Of a DNA stretch of 64,000 nucleotides, positions 17,630-26,070 are shown piece by piece. This DNA is from Prevotella sp. UBA2742 (GTDB lineage Bacteria > Bacteroidota > Bacteroidia > Bacteroidales > Bacteroidaceae). The notes under the pieces are model-generated. The model saw only the letters and a list, made by a program, of their open reading frames with translations, was not told where the DNA came from and ran no database searches. The stretch is taken from NCBI GenBank assembly GCA_002353485.1, contig DEJS01000010.1:1-64000 (forward strand), written 5' to 3'. Position 1 is the stretch's first letter; each line of letters opens with the position of its first letter. Both the position numbers and the translations under genes were made by a program.

Positions 17630-18469
17630 TTAGAGTGATGCCAAAGCAAAGAGAACACTGTTGAATTTAGCTTCGGCCGAGTCGCCACGAGAGGGAACGA
17701 CCACAGGACACTTAGTGCCCCAGAGGATGCCTGCCGTGCGAGCCTGAGCAAAGAGTGTCATGGCTTTGTAGAAGGCATTGCCTGCTTCGATGTCGGGCAT
17801 TATGAGTACGTCCGAATCTCCTTCCAGTGGCGACTGGATACCCTTGGCCTTCAAGGCCTCTATGGAACAGGCAGACTTTACGTCCAGCGGCCCGTCCACA
17901 ATGCAGCGGCCAAAGGCACCCGAAGCAGCCATCTGCTTGAGGTCCTCATAGCCGTCGACAAAAGGAAACTGACGACCACCGTGTTCGGCACAGTGGATGA
18001 GGGCGATACGTGGTTCCTGAATGCCCAGGCGGTGACAGAGGTCGGCCGTATAGCGCACCTGTTCTGTACGCTGTTTCTGTGTGGGGTAGGGGATGACGGC
18101 TACATCGCTGAAGAACAGTAGCTTATGATAGGTGGACATCTCTGCTACGGAGATATGTGTCAGTACCTGCCCCTCGGGCAGTAGCCCCGATACCTTGTTT
18201 AGGATGGCTTTCAGCAGGATGTCTGTACTGATTAGACCTTTCATCAGCACATTGCCATCGCCGCGGCGAATCATGGCAACGGCTTTCTGTGCTGCACGCT
18301 CAGGCAGCTCGTCTTCTATGCGGATTACCTCTGCCAGTTGGGTGCTTTCCACCTGTCGCAGGGCTGACTGTGTGGCCTCGTCATGCGGGTTGACGGCAAT
18401 AATGCGCAGATTCCTTTTGGCCTCGGCTACGAGCCAATGCATTTCATGGAATGTTCGGACAGTTTTCAT
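17630..18469 (-). CDS. ptb: phosphate butyryltransferase
   Basis: This enzyme of the PTA_PTB family converts acyl-CoA plus phosphate to acyl phosphate. The recognisable C-terminal part includes SACSIEALKAKGIQSPLEGD and VLIMPDIEAGNAFYKAM. An open frame reaches back to a TTG at 18493, but that codon overlaps the promoter -7 element TATCTTTG (18498-18491). The ATG at 18469 (MKTVRTFHEM, 279 aa) is therefore the likely start. It forms an operon with buk downstream and is separated from the fucose operon by a terminator. Confidence 0.9.
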   Translation of the reverse strand: MKTVRTFHEMHWLVAEAKRNLRIIAVNPHDEATQSALRQVESTQLAEVIRIEDELPERAAQKAVAMIRRGDGNVLMKGLISTDILLKAILNKVSGLLPEGQVLTHISVAEMSTYHKLLFFSDVAVIPYPTQKQRTEQVRYTADLCHRLGIQEPRIALIHCAEHGGRQFPFVDGYEDLKQMAASGAFGRCIVDGPLDVKSACSIEALKAKGIQSPLEGDSDVLIMPDIEAGNAFYKAMTLFAQARTAGILWGTKCPVVVPSRGDSAEAKFNSVLFALASL

Positions 18470-18490
18470 AGTTATTCGGTTTTTATGCGA

Positions 18491-18521
18491 CAAAGATAGT
18501 AATAAAAAACGGACTGACCAA
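18491..18521 (-). promoter_or_regulatory. ptb-buk promoter overlapping a terminator
   Basis: Minus-strand TTG (18521-18519), 20 nt and TATCTTTG (18498-18491) match the Bacteroidota consensus. The -33 TTG lies in the loop of the terminator hairpin 18508-18534. Confidence 0.6.
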
Positions 18522-18534
18522 GAAAGTCAGTCCG
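18508..18534. terminator. bidirectional intrinsic terminator downstream of fcl
   Basis: ACGGACTGAC, a 7-nt loop (CAAGAAA) and GTCAGTCCGT form a perfect 10-bp stem flanked by runs of A and T. It ends the manC-gmd-fcl transcript; the T-run abuts the fcl stop codon. Confidence 0.85.
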
Positions 18535-18539
18535 TTTTT

Positions 18540-19709
18540 TTAGCTTAACGATTCCTGATACCACTGGAACAGTCGTCGCACGCCTTCGTCTATCTCTACC
18601 TTGTGGGTCCAGCCCAGCGAGTGCAGCTTGCTGACGTCGATGAGCTTGCGCATGGTGCCGTCAGGTTTTGTGGCGTCAAATTCTACTGTGCCCTCAAAGC
18701 CCACGGCCTTGACCACCAGTTCTGATAATTCACGGATGGTGAGCTCCTTGCCAGTGCCCACGTTAATGTGGCAGTTTCGTATCTCGCCCAGCCGGGGCAG
18801 TGCACCGCCACGCCCCGCCGAATGGTTGCGGTCCACGGCACCATCGGTGGTAGCGCCATAGTGTACGGAAGAGTACTTGTCAATGCCGATGATGTCGCTG
18901 AAGTTGACGTTCAGCAGCACATGTACCGAGGCATCGGCCATGTCCTCACTCCATAGGAACTCGCGTAAGGGCTTGCCCGTGCCCCACAGCACAACCTTGT
19001 TGTCATATATACCGTATTTTGCCAATACATTCAATATGGCATCGCACTCTGATGCTCCACTGAAGCCTTCTACCGGTCTGATGTCCAGGTCGCGCCGGAT
19101 GGCCTCCCAGTTTCCGTCGTGTATTAGCTTCGCCAGGTATATCTTGCGCATCATGGCTGGCATGACGTGCGAGTTCTCCAAGTGGAAGTTGTCGTTAGGA
19201 CCATACAAGTTGGTAGGCATGACGGCAATATAATTGGTGCCATACTGCAGGTTGTACGACTCGCACATCTTCAAGCCGGCAATCTTGGCGATGGCATATT
19301 CCTCGTTGGTATATTCCAGTGGCGAAGTCAACAGCGCATCCTCCTTCATGGGCTGGGGCGCATTCTTGGGGTATATGCAGGTAGAGCCCAGGAATAGCAG
19401 CTTCTTGACTTTGTGGGCATACGACTCCGAGATGACGTTGCATTGCATCTTCATGTTTTGCATGATGAAGTCGGCACGGTACAGCGAGTTGGCCATGATG
19501 CCGCCTACAAAGGCGGCGGCAAGCACTACGGCGTCGGGGCGCTCTTCGTCGAAGAAGCGACGGACGGCCACCTGGTCGGTCAGGTCCAGTTCCTTATGCG
19601 ACCGTCCTACCAGGTTCGTATAACCTCGCGATTTCAGGTTGTTCCAGATGGCAGACCCCACCAGCCCGTGGTGGCCGGCAACATAAATCTTACTGTTCTT
19701 GTCTAACAT
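18540..19709 (-). CDS. fcl: GDP-L-fucose synthase
   Basis: This 389-aa short-chain dehydrogenase/epimerase has the Rossmann loop VAGHHGLVGSAIW near the N-terminus, FLGSTCIYPKNAPQP near 105-120, the catalytic YxxxK as YAIAK, and NLYGPNDNF. It converts GDP-4-keto-6-deoxy-mannose to GDP-L-fucose. An open frame extends one codon upstream to a GTG, but ATG 19709 overlaps the gmd stop (TGATG) and is the better start. It is longer than the usual about 310-320 aa because of an insert near residues 235-300 (DGAVDRNHSAGRGGA region), which is also seen in some Bacteroidota enzymes. Confidence 0.93.
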   Translation of the reverse strand: MLDKNSKIYVAGHHGLVGSAIWNNLKSRGYTNLVGRSHKELDLTDQVAVRRFFDEERPDAVVLAAAFVGGIMANSLYRADFIMQNMKMQCNVISESYAHKVKKLLFLGSTCIYPKNAPQPMKEDALLTSPLEYTNEEYAIAKIAGLKMCESYNLQYGTNYIAVMPTNLYGPNDNFHLENSHVMPAMMRKIYLAKLIHDGNWEAIRRDLDIRPVEGFSGASECDAILNVLAKYGIYDNKVVLWGTGKPLREFLWSEDMADASVHVLLNVNFSDIIGIDKYSSVHYGATTDGAVDRNHSAGRGGALPRLGEIRNCHINVGTGKELTIRELSELVVKAVGFEGTVEFDATKPDGTMRKLIDVSKLHSLGWTHKVEIDEGVRRLFQWYQESLS

Positions 19710-20830
19710 CACTCAGGCATTTGGGCTTTAAGGAATAACTTCTTGACGAACTTCATGTCGTGCTTCACCATGATGCGTACCAGGTCGGCGAAAGATGTCT
19801 TCTGGGGGTTCCATCCCAGCTTGGCCTTTGCCTTAGCGGGGTTGCCCAGCAGCTGGTCTACCTCGGCCGGACGGAAATACTTCGGGTCCACTTCGACGAC
19901 GACTTGTCCTGCAGCTAATTGGCTGTTTATGGCAGACAATTCTGGGCTGACGCTTTTCACATAGCCTTTCTCGTCGACACCGTCACCGCGCCATTCCAGT
20001 TCGATACCCACTTCCCGGAAGGCCAGCGTGGCAAATTCGCGTACCGTGTGGTACTCGCCAGTGGCAATGACGAAGTCGTCGGGCTCCGGCTGCTGCAGAA
20101 TGAGCCACATGCACTCTATGTAGTCCTTGGCATAGCCCCAGTCACGCAGCGAGTTCAGATTGCCCAGGTACAGCTTGTCCTGATAGCCTTGGGCGATGCG
20201 TGCTGCAGCCAGCGTAATCTTTCGGGTGACGAAGTTCTCGCCGCGCCGTTCCGACTCGTGGTTAAACAAGATACCATTACAGCAGAACATGTCGTACGAC
20301 TCACGGTAGTTCTTCATAATCCAGAAGCCATACAGCTTTGCCACACCATAGGGCGAACGCGGATAGAAGGGGGTCGTCTCACTCTGTGGTACCTCCTGCA
20401 CCTTGCCATAAAGCTCACTGGTTGAGGCCTGGTAGATGCGGCAATGCTTCTCCAAGCCACAGATGCGTACTGCCTCCAATAGGCGTAGCACACCCGTGGC
20501 ATCGGTCTCGGCCGTATACTCAGGTACGTCGAACGACACCTTGACATGGCTCTGCGCCGCCAGGTTGTAGATTTCGGTGGGCTTCACCTCGCCGATGATG
20601 CGGATAAGGCTCGACGAGTCTGTCATGTCAGCCCAGTGCAGGTTCACCAAGCGCGACTTTTTCATGTCGCGCACCCATTCATCCAGGTAGAGGTGCTCTA
20701 TGCGTCCTGTATTGAACGATGACGAGCGGCGTAGCAGACCATGCACCTCGTAGCCTTTTTCTATTAGAAATTCTGCCAGGTACGAACCGTCCTGGCCAGT
20801 AATGCCTGTAATAAGAGCAACTTTCTTCAT
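19709..20830 (-). CDS. gmd: GDP-mannose 4,6-dehydratase
   Basis: This 373-aa protein has GITGQDGSYLAEFLI at the N-terminus, NLAAQSHVKVSF near 90-100, TSELYGKVQEVPQ and YGVAKLYGFW (catalytic Tyr-x3-Lys). It converts GDP-D-mannose to GDP-4-keto-6-deoxymannose, the step before Fcl. The gene lies between manC and fcl with a TGATG overlap to fcl, so the three form one GDP-fucose operon. Confidence 0.96.
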   Translation of the reverse strand: MKKVALITGITGQDGSYLAEFLIEKGYEVHGLLRRSSSFNTGRIEHLYLDEWVRDMKKSRLVNLHWADMTDSSSLIRIIGEVKPTEIYNLAAQSHVKVSFDVPEYTAETDATGVLRLLEAVRICGLEKHCRIYQASTSELYGKVQEVPQSETTPFYPRSPYGVAKLYGFWIMKNYRESYDMFCCNGILFNHESERRGENFVTRKITLAAARIAQGYQDKLYLGNLNSLRDWGYAKDYIECMWLILQQPEPDDFVIATGEYHTVREFATLAFREVGIELEWRGDGVDEKGYVKSVSPELSAINSQLAAGQVVVEVDPKYFRPAEVDQLLGNPAKAKAKLGWNPQKTSFADLVRIMVKHDMKFVKKLFLKAQMPE

Positions 20831-20842
20831 GTTGATATTATG

Positions 20843-21910
20843 TTAGTTATGTCCGCTGAACTGCTTGATTCGCTGTTCCTCGGAGAGTTTGCAGATAAGT
20901 AAGGTGTCATCGTTCTCGGCCACGATATAGCCGTCAAGGCCTTGTATTACCACACGCTTCTCCTGAGTGGTATGAATGATACAGTTACGTGACTCGAACA
21001 TCGTAATATCTGGCCCGATACAGGCATTGCCGTAAAGGTCCTTCTTAAACTGCTGCTGCAGCGAACCCCATGTGCCCAGGTCGCTCCAACCGAAGTCTGC
21101 GGGATAGACGAAAATCTCCTCGGCCTTCTCCATGATTGCATAGTCTACCGAGATGTTCTCGCACTCCGGGAACAGACGGTCTATCTCCTGCTGTTCCTTG
21201 TCCGTGCCATATACAGGCAGCATTCCCTCGAATATCTTGGCCATCTGAGGCTGGTAGATGCGGAAGGCGTTGACGATGGTAGATACGTTCCAGATGAAGA
21301 TGCCGGCATTCCAGTAATAATTCTTCTGGCTGATATATTCTTTGGCAGTCTCTATGTCAGGTTTCTCACGGAATGAGTCGACGCGGAATATCTCCTTGTT
21401 TCTCAGTGAGTTGCTCGACAGGTCAGCTTGTATGTAGCCATAGCCTGTCTCGGGCCTGTTAGGCTTTATGCCCAGCGTCACGATGGCGTCAGTGTCTGCC
21501 GTGAAGGCCAGACTGTCCTTGATGACGCGCTGGAATTCCTGTGTATTCATCACCACATGGTCGCTGGGCGATACCACAATGTTAGCCTTGGGGTCGCGCG
21601 ACTTGATGCGCCATGACACGTATGCAATGCACGGAGCCGTGTTCCGGCGGCAGGGCTCGCAAAGTATATGGTTCTTGGGCATCTCGGGCAACTGCTCCTG
21701 TACGATAGCTGCATATTGGGCATTTGTGACCACCCAAACGTTCTCAGCCGGCACGATGCCTTCAAAACGCTCTACCGTCAGTTGTAACAGCGACTTGCCC
21801 GTGCCCAGGACATCAATGAACTGCTTAGGCCTTTCCATGGTACTCATCGGCCAAAAACGGCTGCCTATGCCGCCTGCCATAATGACCAAATGGTTATTGA
21901 TTCTTGCCAT
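20843..21910 (-). CDS. manC: mannose-1-phosphate guanylyltransferase
   Basis: This is a nucleotidyltransferase with VIMAGGIGSRFWPMS, ERPKQFIDV and FREKPD, as in GDP-mannose pyrophosphorylases. The open frame extends to 21970, but that would place the start upstream of the promoter (-7 at 21947-21940). ATG 21910 (MARINNHLVIMAGG, 355 aa) fits the family. It lacks the isomerase domain of bifunctional ManC/AlgA proteins. It supplies GDP-mannose to gmd-fcl downstream and probably to the polysaccharide glycosyltransferases. Confidence 0.93.
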   Translation of the reverse strand: MARINNHLVIMAGGIGSRFWPMSTMERPKQFIDVLGTGKSLLQLTVERFEGIVPAENVWVVTNAQYAAIVQEQLPEMPKNHILCEPCRRNTAPCIAYVSWRIKSRDPKANIVVSPSDHVVMNTQEFQRVIKDSLAFTADTDAIVTLGIKPNRPETGYGYIQADLSSNSLRNKEIFRVDSFREKPDIETAKEYISQKNYYWNAGIFIWNVSTIVNAFRIYQPQMAKIFEGMLPVYGTDKEQQEIDRLFPECENISVDYAIMEKAEEIFVYPADFGWSDLGTWGSLQQQFKKDLYGNACIGPDITMFESRNCIIHTTQEKRVVIQGLDGYIVAENDDTLLICKLSEEQRIKQFSGHN

Positions 21911-21939
21911 ATTCTTCCTTGTTTGTTGATAATAAAGTG

Positions 21940-21971
21940 CAAAGATACGGCAATTCGGCAAAAGAACCAAA
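21940..21971 (-). promoter_or_regulatory. manC-gmd-fcl promoter
   Basis: Minus-strand TTTG (21971-21968), exactly 20 nt and TATCTTTG (21947-21940) form a perfect Bacteroidota promoter, 30 nt upstream of ATG 21910. It decides against the longer manC frame. Confidence 0.7.
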
Positions 21972-22043
21972 TAAAAACCTTAATTTTTTACGAAAACGAA
22001 AGGGTCTGCATTTTCCTTTGGACGAATGTCTGACCTCCATCTT

Positions 22044-22106
22044 ACTTTCATCCGGGGAAAGTGAGACTTCCATCCTTGTAAAGTCGGACTTTCCTCGGTG
22101 GAAAGT
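22044..22106. promoter_or_regulatory. two similar small hairpins upstream of the uvrD promoter
   Basis: ACTTTC/GAAAGT (22044-22049 and 22057-22062) and ACTTTCC/GGAAAGT (22088-22094 and 22100-22106) are two short inverted repeats with related arms. The second runs into the -33 box of the helicase promoter, which suggests operator sites or a duplicated element. No factor is known from the sequence. Confidence 0.4.
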
Positions 22107-22137
22107 TTGGCCGTTTGCGTTTTTATTGCTACCTTTG
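22106..22137 (+). promoter_or_regulatory. uvrD/pcrA promoter, leaderless layout
   Basis: TTTG (22106-22109), 20 nt and TACCTTTG (22130-22137) form a perfect promoter. The ATG at 22145 begins only 8 nt after the -7 box, so the mRNA should have almost no 5' leader. Confidence 0.65.
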
Positions 22138-22144
22138 CACGACG

Positions 22145-24469
22145 ATGAACGAGAACCTCCTAAACCAACTTAACGACGGACAGCGGAAGGCTGTCGAATA
22201 CTGTGACGGTCCGCAGCTGGTCATTGCCGGTGCAGGGTCGGGCAAGACGCGTGTGCTTACCTATAAGATAGCTTATCTCTTGGAGCGTGGCATGGCACCT
22301 TGGAACATCCTGGCACTGACCTTTACCAACAAGGCTGCACGCGAGATGAAGGAGCGCATAGGCCGCCTGGTAGGGCCGGAGCGTGCACAACGCCTCCAGA
22401 TGGGCACCTTTCACTCCGTCTTCGCACGCATCCTGAGGGCTGAGGCCGACGCCATAGGCTTCAACGCCAACTTCACCATCTACGACCAGGCCGACTCACG
22501 TTCGCTGGTCAAGAGCATCATCAAGGAGATGCAGCTTGACGACAAAACCTATAAGCCCTCTTCCGTGGCTGACCGCATCTCCATGGCCAAGAACCACCTG
22601 CTGCTGCCTCAGCAGTATGCTGTCAGCTCATGGGCCGCCGATGATGCACAGCAGAAACGCCCTCTTGTCGCTCAAATCTATAGTAGATATGCCGAGCGCT
22701 GCCGGCAGGCCAACGCCATGGACTTCGACGACCTTCTGGTGCAGACCTATATCTTGCTGCTTCATCACGACGAGGTGCGTCAGAAATACATAGACCGCTT
22801 CCAGTATGTCCTCGTCGACGAGTACCAGGACACCAACTATGCCCAGCAGGAAATCGTACTGCTGCTTACCCGCGACCACGGCCGTGTCTGCGTCGTGGGC
22901 GACGATGCACAGAGCATCTACAGCTTTCGGGGTGCGAACATCGACAACATCCTGAACTTCCAGAAGATGTACGAACGTGCCCAGCTCTTTAAACTGGAGC
23001 AGAACTACCGCTCCACACAACTCATCGTGCAGGCTGCCAACAGCCTCATCCGCAAGAACGAACGTCAGATACATAAGAACGTCTTTAGCGAGAACGAACA
23101 AGGCGAGCGCCTTACTCTCAAGCCCGCCTATAGCGACAAGGAGGAAGCAATCATCGTATGCAACGACATCAAGCGAATACGTCGTAAGGAAGGCTGCGAA
23201 TACTCCGACTTTGCCATCCTCTACCGCACCAATGCGCAGAGCCGTTCTTTCGAGGAACAGATGCGCAAGGACGGCATACCATACCGCATCTACGGCGGAC
23301 TGTCGTTCTATCAGCGCAAAGAGATTAAGGACGTCATTGCTTACTTCCGCGTGGTGGCCAACCCCAGCGACGAGGAAGCGCTGCGTCGCATCATCAACTA
23401 CCCTGCACGAGGCATCGGCGACACCACCGTGGGCAAGATTGTTGACACCGCCAACCTCCATAACGTCAGTCTGTGGCAGGTCATCTGCCAGCCCATGGTC
23501 TTCGACCTCAAGCTGGCCAAGGCTACCCTGACAAAGCTGGAGGCTTTCAAGAACCTCATCCAGCAGTGGGGCGAGCGCATAGAAGACGAAGACGCCTACG
23601 AGCTGGGGCATAGCATCATCATGGAGAGTGGCATCAGCCGCGACATCTATGGCTCTACCAATCCTGAAGACCTCTCGCGACAGGAGAACCTTGAAGAGTT
23701 CCTGGGCGGCATGCAGGACTTCGTGCTGAGCCGTAAGGAGGAAGACCGTGAGGACGAGACAGGCCTGCGCGACTTCTTGCAGGAGGTGGCGCTGCTTACT
23801 GACCTCGACAGCGACAACGATGCCGAACAGCCTAAGGTGGTGCTTATGACCATCCATGCCGCCAAGGGCCTGGAGTTCCCTACCGTCTTCGTTGTCGGCT
23901 TGGAGGAAAACATCTTCCCCTCACCCATGTGCACCGGCTCCATGCGTGAGCTGGAAGAAGAGCGCCGCTTGCTGTATGTCGCCATCACTCGTGCCGAGCG
24001 GCACTGCATTCTGACCTGTGCCCAGAACCGCTTCCGCTATGGCCGCATGGAGTACGACACGCCCTCGCGCTTTATCAAGGACTTCGACCCCTCGCTGCTC
24101 AGGATAGAAGGAGGCAGCAACGCTATACATTCCGCCACGACAACATCGGGAAACGCCTTCGGACCCCGCCAGCCAGCCTTTGCCAGGCCGCGTGCCACCA
24201 CACAGAACCCGCGTCCTGTCGCCACGCAGTTCATGGCCGACCCCAAGCCGCGCCTCGTGCCCGTACGCCATGAGGCACCACGGCCTCAGTCTGCCGCCGG
24301 CGACATCGGACTCAAGGAAGGCAACGTCATCGAGCACCAGCGCTTCGGCATCGGTACCGTGGTACGTCTCGAAGGCTCCGGCGAGAATGCCAAAGCCACC
24401 GTAGACTTCAAGAATGCAGGCACCAAGCAGCTGCTCCTAAAGTTTGCCAAATACACTATAGTAAGGTAG
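22145..24469 (+). CDS. ATP-dependent DNA helicase UvrD/PcrA family
   Basis: This superfamily 1 helicase is about 774 aa. It has Walker A AGAGSGKT near 28-35, motif II VDEYQDTN, motif III VGDDAQSIYSFRGA, motif IV LEQNYRST and motif VI YVAITRAERHC. The C-terminus ends in a Tudor-like segment (GIGTVVRLEGSGENAKATV) typical of PcrA/UvrD, after a low-complexity linker. It works in nucleotide excision and mismatch repair and removes RecA or stalled polymerase. The frame extends upstream to a TTG at 22115, but the promoter lies between, so ATG 22145 is chosen. It converges on the 43-aa gene at 24478. Confidence 0.92.
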   Translation: MNENLLNQLNDGQRKAVEYCDGPQLVIAGAGSGKTRVLTYKIAYLLERGMAPWNILALTFTNKAAREMKERIGRLVGPERAQRLQMGTFHSVFARILRAEADAIGFNANFTIYDQADSRSLVKSIIKEMQLDDKTYKPSSVADRISMAKNHLLLPQQYAVSSWAADDAQQKRPLVAQIYSRYAERCRQANAMDFDDLLVQTYILLLHHDEVRQKYIDRFQYVLVDEYQDTNYAQQEIVLLLTRDHGRVCVVGDDAQSIYSFRGANIDNILNFQKMYERAQLFKLEQNYRSTQLIVQAANSLIRKNERQIHKNVFSENEQGERLTLKPAYSDKEEAIIVCNDIKRIRRKEGCEYSDFAILYRTNAQSRSFEEQMRKDGIPYRIYGGLSFYQRKEIKDVIAYFRVVANPSDEEALRRIINYPARGIGDTTVGKIVDTANLHNVSLWQVICQPMVFDLKLAKATLTKLEAFKNLIQQWGERIEDEDAYELGHSIIMESGISRDIYGSTNPEDLSRQENLEEFLGGMQDFVLSRKEEDREDETGLRDFLQEVALLTDLDSDNDAEQPKVVLMTIHAAKGLEFPTVFVVGLEENIFPSPMCTGSMRELEEERRLLYVAITRAERHCILTCAQNRFRYGRMEYDTPSRFIKDFDPSLLRIEGGSNAIHSATTTSGNAFGPRQPAFARPRATTQNPRPVATQFMADPKPRLVPVRHEAPRPQSAAGDIGLKEGNVIEHQRFGIGTVVRLEGSGENAKATVDFKNAGTKQLLLKFAKYTIVR

Positions 24470-24477
24470 GATATACT

Positions 24478-24609
24478 TTATAAAGCATCATCCTCCGGAC
24501 GTTCCGGCAGATGATGCTTTGTCTTGGGTAGGTGTCTCTTCTTCCGAAGGTAGGCCGCCTTGCGGGCCTCATACTCTTCGTAGTGTTTCTCCAGAAAGTT
24601 GTCGGCCAT
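24478..24609 (-). CDS. 43-aa hypothetical protein (MADNFLEKHYEEYEARK)
   Basis: This short highly charged frame reads MADNFLEKHYEEYEARKAAY at its start and ends in ERPEDDAL. Its ATG shares the A of the DUF4270 stop codon (TAATG at 24611-24607), so it is probably translated by coupling. The last third is also one arm of the hairpin 24482-24520. Similar short proteins starting MADN..E are familiar at this place in Bacteroidota genomes, but I know no function. Confidence 0.6.
   Translation of the reverse strand: MADNFLEKHYEEYEARKAAYLRKKRHLPKTKHHLPERPEDDAL
24482..24520. terminator. hairpin between the uvrD end and the 43-aa gene
   Basis: AAAGCATCATC (24482-24492) pairs with GATGATGCTTT (24510-24520), with an inner CCGG/CCGG stem. 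It starts 12 nt after the helicase stop, so it may stop that transcript, but no long T-run follows. It lies wholly inside the coding frame of the 43-aa gene on the other strand. Confidence 0.5.
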
Positions 24610-26060
24610 TACTTATTCTGGTTATAGACCACACTGATGCGCACGGGGGCATGCTGGTTCTGCTTGCCGCCCACCAGGCGCACGCTGGTCATCTTCAGCT
24701 CGTTGCTCACCGTAGCCACCGTGGCCGCTGTCGTCGTACTGGTCGCTGCGGCCCTCGTCACCTGTACAGGCACCAATACAGCCTTGTTCCAGTTCTCCTC
24801 CTTACCGCGACGGGCATACATGTGGTTGATAAGTCCCGAGATGTTATTGAACGTATACGAGTTCTTGTCCTTGTTGTACGTAGCCAGATACGATGTCTTG
24901 TTATTGGGAAGGCTACGGCCCTCGAAGAAGGAGTACAGGCTGTCACGCTCTATCATCAGCAGGTTTGCCGGTTCCTCCAGCACCTCGTCACTCAGCTCGA
25001 AACGATCGTTCATCCGGCGGAACACAATCCTCGCCGAAGCTATCGTGTCGTTCTCATGGCCCTGCTTGATGGCCTCCACAGGAAGGGTAACCTCTGTGAA
25101 GATGCCCTCGGGAGTCTTCAGGTACGTACACGTCTCGTCGGATGCCAGACGCTTTATGTTGTCCATGTCACTCACAAAGTGGCTCGTCTGCAACACCTCT
25201 TCTGTTCCGTTGAACATCTGAGGGGCTGACACGACAACATTCGTATCTACCTTAAAGTGCATGTTCACCTCAAGCTGTGTGCGAAGCACCTCGGCCATCA
25301 CGCCCAGACCGTCTGTCGTCTGGAAGTAGAAGCCCGGGCACACCTTCTCAGTGAACGTCTGCGAGTTCTTGAAATACTCCGGGTGGTCATAGTACTTCCT
25401 CATTATGTACGACCCATAGTTCTTGTACGTCACGCCGTCCTTGTCGGTGTACGGGTCGTTCAGCGGTATGCGGATGCTGTTGAAGTACGCCCCTTTCTTC
25501 TTTAGGGCGCGCAGACTGTCGGAGTCGGTAAGGTCGGTGATAGAGTATATCTTCTTCTCGAAAATACCGTCCTCACGGATGTAGCCGGCCTTTGCCGGGT
25601 TGAAGTTCGTGTAGTACAGGCGGTCCTCGGTGATAGGCTTGCCCAGCTCGCGCATGTTCAGCTTCATGGCGGCCAGCGAGTCGCCCATATAGCTGTTGAT
25701 GACAATATTCATAAAGCACGAGTCGGACGCAGGGTTCCCGTCTTCATCCAGCGACAACAGCACGTCGCGCGGCACGAAGTAGTCGTCATCCTCCAGAATA
25801 GCCAGCTGCGTCGTATAGTCCGCCGTCACGTACGACCCCGTCTCCGGGTCCTTCATGCGCCCCAGGTAGCTATAGTTGCTACGCGACAGAACAGAGTCGG
25901 CCACGATGGAACGTGTCTCTATATCAAAGGTATCCGACTTGATGACAAACTGGTCAACGCCATAGGTGAGCGAGTTGCCCAAATCCGTCGTGTCCTCACT
26001 ACACGAAGAGATTGCAATCGTTGCCATTGCAATCCCTGTCATTATAAGTTTCCTGATCAT
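24609..26060 (-). CDS. DUF4270 family lipoprotein
   Basis: The likely start is ATG 26060 (MIRKLIMTGIAMATIAISSC), giving a 483-aa protein with a lipoprotein signal whose lipobox Cys is in ISSC; the longer frame to 26156 adds an unlikely Arg-rich leader. The N-terminal TDLGNSLTYGVDQFVIKSDT and the long beta-rich body are typical of DUF4270 proteins, which are anchored to the envelope of Bacteroidota. The function is unknown. It lies 10 nt below the GT5-like gene and is coupled to the 43-aa gene, so the three probably form one operon. Confidence 0.85.
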   Translation of the reverse strand: MIRKLIMTGIAMATIAISSCSEDTTDLGNSLTYGVDQFVIKSDTFDIETRSIVADSVLSRSNYSYLGRMKDPETGSYVTADYTTQLAILEDDDYFVPRDVLLSLDEDGNPASDSCFMNIVINSYMGDSLAAMKLNMRELGKPITEDRLYYTNFNPAKAGYIREDGIFEKKIYSITDLTDSDSLRALKKKGAYFNSIRIPLNDPYTDKDGVTYKNYGSYIMRKYYDHPEYFKNSQTFTEKVCPGFYFQTTDGLGVMAEVLRTQLEVNMHFKVDTNVVVSAPQMFNGTEEVLQTSHFVSDMDNIKRLASDETCTYLKTPEGIFTEVTLPVEAIKQGHENDTIASARIVFRRMNDRFELSDEVLEEPANLLMIERDSLYSFFEGRSLPNNKTSYLATYNKDKNSYTFNNISGLINHMYARRGKEENWNKAVLVPVQVTRAAATSTTTAATVATVSNELKMTSVRLVGGKQNQHAPVRISVVYNQNK

Positions 26061-26070
26061 ATCTCTTTTC

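Noticed and set aside
16544..18469. Complete butyrate pathway
   Set aside because: Only the terminal ptb-buk steps are present; no crotonase, thiolase or ferredoxin oxidoreductase genes are adjacent, so the acid formed is not shown.
22628..23857. 409-aa frame on the minus strand inside uvrD
   Set aside because: It is antisense to a helicase with all motifs intact; no domain recognised.
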